Below are positions 58,273-64,000 of a stretch of 64,000 nucleotides of DNA, in pieces (the first letter of the stretch is position 1; the number at the start of each line of letters is the position of its first letter). The DNA comes from an uncultured Acidobacteriaceae bacterium (lineage in GTDB: Bacteria > Acidobacteriota > Terriglobia > Terriglobales > Acidobacteriaceae): NCBI GenBank assembly GCA_903842065.1, contig CAIMKZ010000048.1, positions 124,001 to 188,000 on the forward strand, in the 5' to 3' direction. A program made the translations under genes and the position numbers. The notes under the pieces were generated by a model, which was not told where the DNA came from, did no database searches, and worked only from the letters and a program-made list of their open reading frames with translations.

Positions 58273-60117
58273 TCAGCTTTTCTCTTCGCCGGGCAAGGGC
58301 ATCGGATACAGCTGCCGGTACGGCTTCGATTGATCCGGCCACCACTCTTTAGGCACGGGGACCTTCGCAAGCGTCATCTTTCCCTGATCGAGCTTGATCT
58401 TGGTCCATGCCAGCCAGTTGGCGTCGTCGCGCATCGGATAATCCTCGCGGTAGTGGTTGCCGCGGCTTTCCGTGCGGAACAGTGCCGAGCGCAGCTGCAT
58501 CTCCGCGGTGAGCACCATGTTTCTGGTTTCGTGAGCCAGGCGCAGTTCGTGGGGATCGCGGGCCAAGAGCATCGGCACCAGGTGCTCCTGCATGAACTCG
58601 ACCGTCGTCAGCGCCGCCTTCAGCCGCTCTTCCTTCTTGATGTAAGAGACGAAGTAGGGCGCCATCGTGTTCTTGAGCAGTTGCGTTACCCAGCGCGGGC
58701 TGAAGCCGCCCTTTCGCTCCTTCGGGGTGTGCGCATAGTTCAAGGCCCGGGCGATCTCTTGCTCGCCAACTTCCTGTTTACCCATCGCCGCAGCTTCCTT
58801 CGCCGCATTCTTGCCAGCGATTGCGCCGGTTACCATGCAACCCAAAGTGGAAGCGCCGCGCAGGTTGTAGACGGCGCCGTTCTGCATCGTACCCAGGCAG
58901 TCGCCGGCGGCGTAGAGCCCGGGCAGCGAAGAGTGGCACTCGTGGTCGGCCGGCCACAGGCCGTCCGCCTTGCGAATCGCATTGCCCAGGCAGGCCCCGC
59001 CGGTTAGTTGCTTGTTGCCATCCGGACTCACCCAGTACATGGGGCCCTGGCCCGAGTTGATGAACCAGTCGCTGTCAACATAGGCAAACTTGTATTCGGT
59101 CACGCCCTTGGGACGATCGAAGAAGCCGGGAATGACCTCGCCGTGTCCGTTGGCGCACTTGAGGAAGAGACCACCCGAGGGGATCTTGGGCAGTCCGAGG
59201 AAGCGGTCCACATCTTCGGGAAGTCCGCGGCGGGCGATGATGCCGGGCGCCTCGGCGCTGGTGTAGTCGGTGGCGCAGTACTCCTTGCCGAGGATCTCCG
59301 CGCCGGCGCGATACGCCATGCCATCGCCATCGCCGGTCGTAGAGACCAGCGGCGGATAGCCGAGAGGCTTGAAGCTGCACGGACCCACGCACAGGATGGT
59401 CGTCCTGGCCAGGAAGATGTGGCGATCGAAGCTGTCTACGGGGATGCCGATGGCGCCGACGATTCTGCCGTTCTGCTTGAGCAGTTCGGGCACCATCATC
59501 TTGTCGATGATTTTGACACCGATCTTGATCGCCTGTTTGCGGCACATCTGTACATGGTTCTTGTCCGAAGGGCCGGCGTTGCGCGCCGAGTGCGCATACA
59601 TGATCTGCTCGGTGACGCCCGGCGTAACAGGCTCGCGGATCAGGTTGCCGTTCTTGTCCTTGCGGAACTCAACGCCCCAGGAGACCAGGTCCTGATAGAT
59701 GCTCCAGGAGTCCTTCAGTGTCCGCTCCATCCAGTACTTGTTATCGACGTACTCGCTGACGCTGTGTAAAAATGCCATCCACTTGTCGAGGTCGTAGCCC
59801 CACTCGGGATTGAAGGCGATGAAACTGCTCGAGAAAGGCGACAAACCGGATTTGCCGACGAAGCCCTTGTCGACCAGAATGACGCTGGCGCCTGCCTCGC
59901 GGGCCTTGATGGCCGCAAAGAGACCGGCGAAACCACCGCCGATAACCAGGACATCGCACTCCATGCGGTGTTCTGTCGCGGTGGAAATGCGGGCAGTGTC
60001 CTGCGCTTCCGCATTGGCTTCGATCCAGGCACCCGCCGGAAGTCCCAGGTACATGCTTGTGGCCAGTGTGCCCTGACCGGCAGTTTTCAGGAACTCCCGT
60101 CTGCTTGACTTTGCCAT
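58273..60117 (-). CDS. Tat-exported FAD-dependent oxidoreductase (FrdA/AprA-like)
   Basis: A 614-residue flavoprotein. ATG 60117 follows AAGG; the N-terminus AKSSRREFLKTAGQG is a textbook twin-arginine signal. The FAD-binding Rossmann motif is VLVIGGGFAGLFAA (about 56-69), followed by LVDKG and a GLSPFSSSF loop. The distal FAD contacts are LPGLYAAGDCLG and NLRGASTLGCMVTG. A capping domain and a C-terminal helical domain (SRGNHYREDYPMRDD) match fumarate reductase / succinate dehydrogenase / adenylylsulfate reductase alpha-type subunits. A ferredoxin gene follows 45 bases later. There is no membrane anchor. The likely role is reduction or oxidation of an organic substrate in the periplasm, possibly a phenolic acid. 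Confidence 0.85.
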   Translation of the reverse strand: MAKSSRREFLKTAGQGTLATSMYLGLPAGAWIEANAEAQDTARISTATEHRMECDVLVIGGGFAGLFAAIKAREAGASVILVDKGFVGKSGLSPFSSSFIAFNPEWGYDLDKWMAFLHSVSEYVDNKYWMERTLKDSWSIYQDLVSWGVEFRKDKNGNLIREPVTPGVTEQIMYAHSARNAGPSDKNHVQMCRKQAIKIGVKIIDKMMVPELLKQNGRIVGAIGIPVDSFDRHIFLARTTILCVGPCSFKPLGYPPLVSTTGDGDGMAYRAGAEILGKEYCATDYTSAEAPGIIARRGLPEDVDRFLGLPKIPSGGLFLKCANGHGEVIPGFFDRPKGVTEYKFAYVDSDWFINSGQGPMYWVSPDGNKQLTGGACLGNAIRKADGLWPADHECHSSLPGLYAAGDCLGTMQNGAVYNLRGASTLGCMVTGAIAGKNAAKEAAAMGKQEVGEQEIARALNYAHTPKERKGGFSPRWVTQLLKNTMAPYFVSYIKKEERLKAALTTVEFMQEHLVPMLLARDPHELRLAHETRNMVLTAEMQLRSALFRTESRGNHYREDYPMRDDANWLAWTKIKLDQGKMTLAKVPVPKEWWPDQSKPYRQLYPMPLPGEEKS

Positions 60118-60348
60118 TGACAGCCTTTTCACCCGTGCGCCGAGCCAGCACACACGGAATCGTTTCGCTCATAAAGGGCGCTTGCGGCAAAGGCTAGCCG
60201 GTTGTTTGGGAGAAATCAAGGGCAGTGCGGTATTGATACGGTATGTTGCCGTGTTATGGCGCGAACCGTTCACACGAAACGGGCAACTTTCGCTCGGCGG
60301 CAATGCTTGTAGAGAAGTGGTGCGGGACGGTGGAGAATTCGCGCGAGC

Positions 60349-61566
60349 TTACCAGGTGTGAACTGCCAGAATCTGCGGCGACCCGATGGCTCCGTTAACC
60401 ACCGTGGCCTTAAGAACTACCTGAAAGTTCCCCGATGTGCGAAGTATGGCCGGCAGGGAACCGACCTGCCTTGGAGCAGTGATCAGATCGGCGGCAGCCT
60501 CGGTGCCAAGCGTCCCCAGGCCGCTCATGGCCATGATCCAGCCGCCCGTCTCCGGGTCGCGATACCGGGTCAGAATCGCATAATCGACTGTCGAATGTGG
60601 ATCGACTACGCTCATGCTCCAGGCATGGTTTGATGGCGCCTGAGAGTCCTCAATCCAGTTCTCTCCGGTAACAGCATCCCTGCGAATGCGATAGCGCAGG
60701 CTGGAGAGCAGCGTCTCCGACCAGGGGTTGTTAAGGCCGCCTATCAATACGATTGGCGCCCCGCGAAAGTCCTTCATCGTCAGCTCCGATGAGCTGTGAA
60801 GGATAGCCCTCCGGCCGAGTTGCTGCAGCAGGCTAGAGAGCTTGAAAGTGGTACGCGCGTCTTCGAGGGTAACCATCGGGAACGGACCCAGTCTTGGCGG
60901 GAACATTGGCGGCGGGGAATCGGAGATACACACGGCGATGTCGCGATTTACATAGACGAGGGGCTTCCAGACCAGATACCCCGTGCTTTGGAAGGTATCC
61001 GCGCGATAGGCTGCGAAAGCTCCGGCTGCGACCACGATCACCGCGCCTACCCACAACAGGATGCGCTTGTTCCGAATCAAGTTCGCCAGCCGCCCCGTCT
61101 TCGGGCGCGCTTCTGTCTCGGTTCCCTGTGGCGAGAGCGCCTCGACAGCCGCTGCCTCATCACCCTCCACCAATTGCTCTCGAAGGCCAAATTCAAACGT
61201 GGGCAGGTATCCCCCCGGTGCAAGCTGAATCCGGACAGAGCGAGTATGGGCGGGCTCCTGATAGTAGAGCGCCAGGCGTTTGCGAATCTCGCTGGCCGTA
61301 ATGCGCACTACCGGGTCGGTGCTGGTGTCGTAGTTCGCGTCGCGCCCGAATACCTCGATCCCCAGGGTTCTTTCCTTCAGGCGTTCGCAATCACCGTCCA
61401 GCATATGGCGGACAAGATGATGCAACAACTTTGCGCAGCGTTGGCTGGAAGAGAACCGCGGGTTGGCGAGGATGGTTTGCAGTTCATCGGCGATAAACGC
61501 CTTCTCAGCATCCGTCCAATTGGCTTGTTTGGCCACAAGAGCGTCTTCCAGAGCGTTGGATCGCAT
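60349..61566 (-). CDS. ToxR-like-topology membrane protein, candidate regulator
   Basis: A 405-residue paralogue of the protein at 31226. The N-terminal domain contains LKERTLGIEVFGRDANYD, DPVVRITASEIRKRLALYY and LAPGGYLPTF, matching block for block. One membrane segment (ILLWVGAVIVVAAGAFAAY, about 175-195) is followed by an extracytoplasmic domain with APIVLIGGLNNPWSETLL and TGGWIMAMSGLGTLGTEAA, again aligned with the paralogue. It is divergent from the TonB-dependent receptor at 61981 and on the strand of the catabolic run ending at 60117, 231 bases away. A one-component membrane regulator of either is plausible. The ribosome site is weak, so the start is uncertain. Confidence 0.6.
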   Translation of the reverse strand: MRSNALEDALVAKQANWTDAEKAFIADELQTILANPRFSSSQRCAKLLHHLVRHMLDGDCERLKERTLGIEVFGRDANYDTSTDPVVRITASEIRKRLALYYQEPAHTRSVRIQLAPGGYLPTFEFGLREQLVEGDEAAAVEALSPQGTETEARPKTGRLANLIRNKRILLWVGAVIVVAAGAFAAYRADTFQSTGYLVWKPLVYVNRDIAVCISDSPPPMFPPRLGPFPMVTLEDARTTFKLSSLLQQLGRRAILHSSSELTMKDFRGAPIVLIGGLNNPWSETLLSSLRYRIRRDAVTGENWIEDSQAPSNHAWSMSVVDPHSTVDYAILTRYRDPETGGWIMAMSGLGTLGTEAAADLITAPRQVGSLPAILRTSGNFQVVLKATVVNGAIGSPQILAVHTW

Positions 61567-61980
61567 ACCTACCTACTCAATCACCTTCGCAGCTAACACG
61601 GCAGATGTGGGTGAATTCTATCACGTTGTCAGGATGACCGACAGGCAAAAGAAAGCTGTTCTGAATCAACAATTTAGAGACAATAATATTCCCCTCTGGG
61701 GCTTCACTGCGCCGACGGTCGCGCCGAAGGCTGTCGCTGTTTGGTTTCATGATTTATACATCGCGCTACCGTATTGAGTACCGTACTCAGTGCTGCAACT
61801 ACCTTGAAGTTGCATCCATCTACTGGATACTATGCTTCGAATTCGCCCAGTACAGATTGGTTGCGCCCTAATGGTGCGTGTTTTGAGAAAGCCGTAAGCG
61901 CGTCTTCGTCTGGGCCGATTCCGCATAATCGCCGACTAATGCATCAGGCTCGACAGAATCAACAACTTATGGAGGAAATG
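61567..61980. other. Divergent intergenic region
   Basis: A 414-base region between the candidate regulator and the receptor gene, AT-richer than its neighbours. It should contain both promoters. The only strong signal I can point to is the GGAGG at 61971-61975 for the receptor. Confidence 0.5.
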
Positions 61981-64000
61981 ATGAAAAAGTTCCACATGCA
62001 AGCGGGGCTTTGGATCGTGCTCGCGGCTCTGGTGGCTGTCGCCACCCTGCTGCCCGCACCTCTCCAGGCGCAAACTTTCTACGGGTCCATCGTTGGAACC
62101 GTGACCGACGCTACGGGAGCCATCCTTCCCGGCGCGACGGTTACCATCACCAACACGGCCACCAATGACAAGCGCACCGCGCAATCGAATGCGGCGGGCG
62201 ACTTCAGCTTCGTTAGTCTTTTGCCTTCTGTCTATACGATCGAAGTGCAGAAGGCCACATTCAAGCGTTTCGTGCGCGAACAGATCACCGTACAGGTCAA
62301 CCAGACTGTGCGCCTGGAAGCGGCGATGCAGATCGGCGCGGCCACCGAGACGGTGGAAGTGACCACCGAGACGCCTCTTCTTCAGACCGACTCCGCCACG
62401 GCGGGTTCCGTCATTGAAGGCAAGACCATCAATGAAATGCCTCTCAACGGCCGCAATACCTTGAACCTGCTGGCGCTGGCTCCCGGCATCATTCCCATGG
62501 CTGGCACCGGCGGCGGCGCTGCCCTCGGCTCGGGCGGCCATACCATGAACTCGAACTGGAGCGCATACTCCGTCGGCGGCGGCCTGGTCGGCCAGAGCGC
62601 CATGTACCTTGACGGAATGCCGATGAACGTCCTCGGCGGCGGCGGAACCGGCGCGGTCCTGTTCGTGCCTACTCAGGATGCGATGCAGGAGTTCCACGTT
62701 TCCACCAACGCCTCGACCTCGGAGTTCGGGCGCTACTCGGGCGGCGTCGTCAACATGGCCACCAAGAGCGGCTCGAACACCTTCCACGGATCGGCCTACG
62801 AGTACGTCCGAAACAATATCCTGAACGCCAACGACTGGTTCAATAAGCAGACTCAATACACCAAAGCCAACGCCGCCGGAACCCTGGCGTCGACCAAATG
62901 GAACAAGCGGCCGCAGTGGAACCAGAACCAGTATGGAGCCTCGATCGGCGGCCCGATCATGAAGGACAAGCTGTTCTTTCAGTTGTCCTGGGAAAAATTC
63001 ATCGCTCGCGAGTCTTCGTTGCAGACGAGAACGGTGCCAACTGCGGCCATGAGCAGCGGCATCATTCAAGGCGCGAACATTGCCAGCCAGGTGAATGCCA
63101 TACCCGGCAAGTCGGCCTGCGCCGCCGTGTACGACGCGGTCTCCAACAGCACGAAACTCAACAACGGCGTGATGACTACAGCGTCGGGCTGCTTCGACGT
63201 TACTGCGCTGGCCATCATTACAGAATGGCCCAGCCCTACGCCTGGCTTTGAAAATGCCACCAACAACTTCCAGCAACTGTCCGGTTACGGCTCCGATAAC
63301 GAGAACTATATCGGCCGCATCGACTACAACGTCAGCTCAAAGCAGCGCATCTTTGGCCGCATTGACAGAGCGATGATGTCCGATCTGCCCCAGGAATGGA
63401 TTCCGGGCGGCAAGCGGGCCGACGGAAAGACCTGGCATATCGGCGGCGGCACCACGCACAACTTCGTCTGGTCGGGTGTCTTCGGCGACACCTACACCAT
63501 TAACCCCACTACCATCGCGGACGTGCGCATCTCCGGTTACAGGGTTTACAACGATCAGAAGCCACCGACCGTCGGCGATATGTCACTAGCCTCTCTATTC
63601 GGCGGCAGCTGGGGCACCCTGGCCGGCGAACAGACGGCCTTCAACATCCCGACGACGCAGTTCGGCGCGAGCAATCTAGGTAACGCCTCCTGCCCGACCG
63701 GCGTTGCGGTTTGCTATCCCGCGGCCTTTGCCAATGCCGGCCAGTATTCATGGAGCCTCAATGATGGCGCGGCGGCGGTCTTCAGCCTGACCAAGATCAT
63801 GGGACAGCACAACATCAAGGTGGGTGGCGAAGTCCGCTGGATGGACCGCTCCGTGCTCTCGATGGGCGGCGGTAACGCGGCGGGCGGCCAACTCGTATTT
63901 GGTAACAGCTACTTCGCGCAGAGCTACTGGGGCAACTTCCTGCTCGGTATGCCCGAGTCGGCCACCATCTCCAAGGTCCGCACGGTAACTTCCTACAACT
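61981..64000 (+). CDS. Oar-like TonB-dependent receptor (cut by window end)
   Basis: At least 673 residues of a receptor that continues past the window. GGAGG lies five bases before ATG 61981 (ATG 61978 is adjacent). It has a signal peptide (WIVLAALVAVATLLP, cleavage near APLQAQ) and a regulatory-like domain (GTVTDATGAILPGATVTI). The plug contains EMPLNGRNTLNLLALAPGII and MYLDGMPMNVLG, then VVNMATKSGSNTFHGSAYEY, and barrel strands follow. It is close to the receptor at 38835 (shared LPLNGRN and MATK.GSN.FHG blocks). It is divergent from the candidate regulator at 60349 and begins a plus-strand unit beyond the window. The ligand is unknown. Confidence 0.92.
   Translation, partial: MKKFHMQAGLWIVLAALVAVATLLPAPLQAQTFYGSIVGTVTDATGAILPGATVTITNTATNDKRTAQSNAAGDFSFVSLLPSVYTIEVQKATFKRFVREQITVQVNQTVRLEAAMQIGAATETVEVTTETPLLQTDSATAGSVIEGKTINEMPLNGRNTLNLLALAPGIIPMAGTGGGAALGSGGHTMNSNWSAYSVGGGLVGQSAMYLDGMPMNVLGGGGTGAVLFVPTQDAMQEFHVSTNASTSEFGRYSGGVVNMATKSGSNTFHGSAYEYVRNNILNANDWFNKQTQYTKANAAGTLASTKWNKRPQWNQNQYGASIGGPIMKDKLFFQLSWEKFIARESSLQTRTVPTAAMSSGIIQGANIASQVNAIPGKSACAAVYDAVSNSTKLNNGVMTTASGCFDVTALAIITEWPSPTPGFENATNNFQQLSGYGSDNENYIGRIDYNVSSKQRIFGRIDRAMMSDLPQEWIPGGKRADGKTWHIGGGTTHNFVWSGVFGDTYTINPTTIADVRISGYRVYNDQKPPTVGDMSLASLFGGSWGTLAGEQTAFNIPTTQFGASNLGNASCPTGVAVCYPAAFANAGQYSWSLNDGAAAVFSLTKIMGQHNIKVGGEVRWMDRSVLSMGGGNAAGGQLVFGNSYFAQSYWGNFLLGMPESATISKVRTVTSYN

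Noticed and set aside
61936..63276. A 446-codon minus-strand frame over the last receptor
   Set aside because: Antisense shadow; the plus-strand receptor frame is open to the window end with GGAGG at its start.

Overview
The window is GC-rich bacterial DNA that most resembles an acidobacterium of the Acidobacteriaceae/Terriglobia type. The basis is four large Oar-like TonB-dependent receptors (carboxypeptidase-regulatory-like N-terminus, plug, long barrel), many secreted esterases, three neutral-ceramidase-like secreted proteins, and a membrane protein family I associate with Acidobacteria. This placement is inference from gene content. Bases 1-31000 mix conserved housekeeping genes with small accessory islands. 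Bases 31000-64000 are almost entirely a secreted-enzyme, receptor and transporter region.

Layout of the first half. The 3' end of alaS is followed by two outer-membrane barrel proteins, glgC and a first receptor. Next come a radical SAM/SPASM maturase and, just upstream of it on the same strand, a Tat-leader peptide with ten cysteines in 28 residues. This is the best candidate for an undescribed system: a two-gene RiPP-type cluster, with a frameshifted remnant of a second Cys-rich precursor beside it. Then come infB, nusA and rimP (minus strand), an EAL-HDOD protein, dnaG, rpoD, aroK, a C-terminal fragment of aroB, and tRNA-Ser(CGA). The tRNA is followed by about 1.5 kb of degraded mobile DNA, with a serine-recombinase tail abutting a deleted phage terminase. 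A second receptor, an esterase and a two-component system follow.

Layout of the second half. A membrane protein with ToxR-like topology is divergent from a GH3 glycosidase. Two ceramidase-like genes converge on a shared terminator. A third receptor is followed by a repeat-bearing intergenic region. Twelve minus-strand genes (60117 down to 43879) then encode a Tat-exported flavoprotein, a ferredoxin, a tannase-like protein, four other alpha/beta hydrolases, a DAPG-hydrolase-like protein, a DMT transporter, a ceramidase-like protein, an MFS sugar-acid-type transporter and a lactonase. Upstream of this run lies a second ToxR-like protein, divergent from a fourth receptor that runs off the window.

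How the genes may work together. The receptors would import oligomeric or ester-linked plant or microbial material. Secreted hydrolases would cleave glycosidic and ester bonds, and the transporters and lactonase would handle the products. The tannase-like and DAPG-hydrolase-like proteins and the exported flavoprotein hint at phenolic compounds, but the substrate is not proven. Two of the hydrolases (tannase-like, and one of two EstA-like paralogues) have lost their catalytic serine and may be binding proteins. The two ToxR-like paralogues, each divergent from a receptor or glycosidase gene, are candidate one-component membrane regulators.
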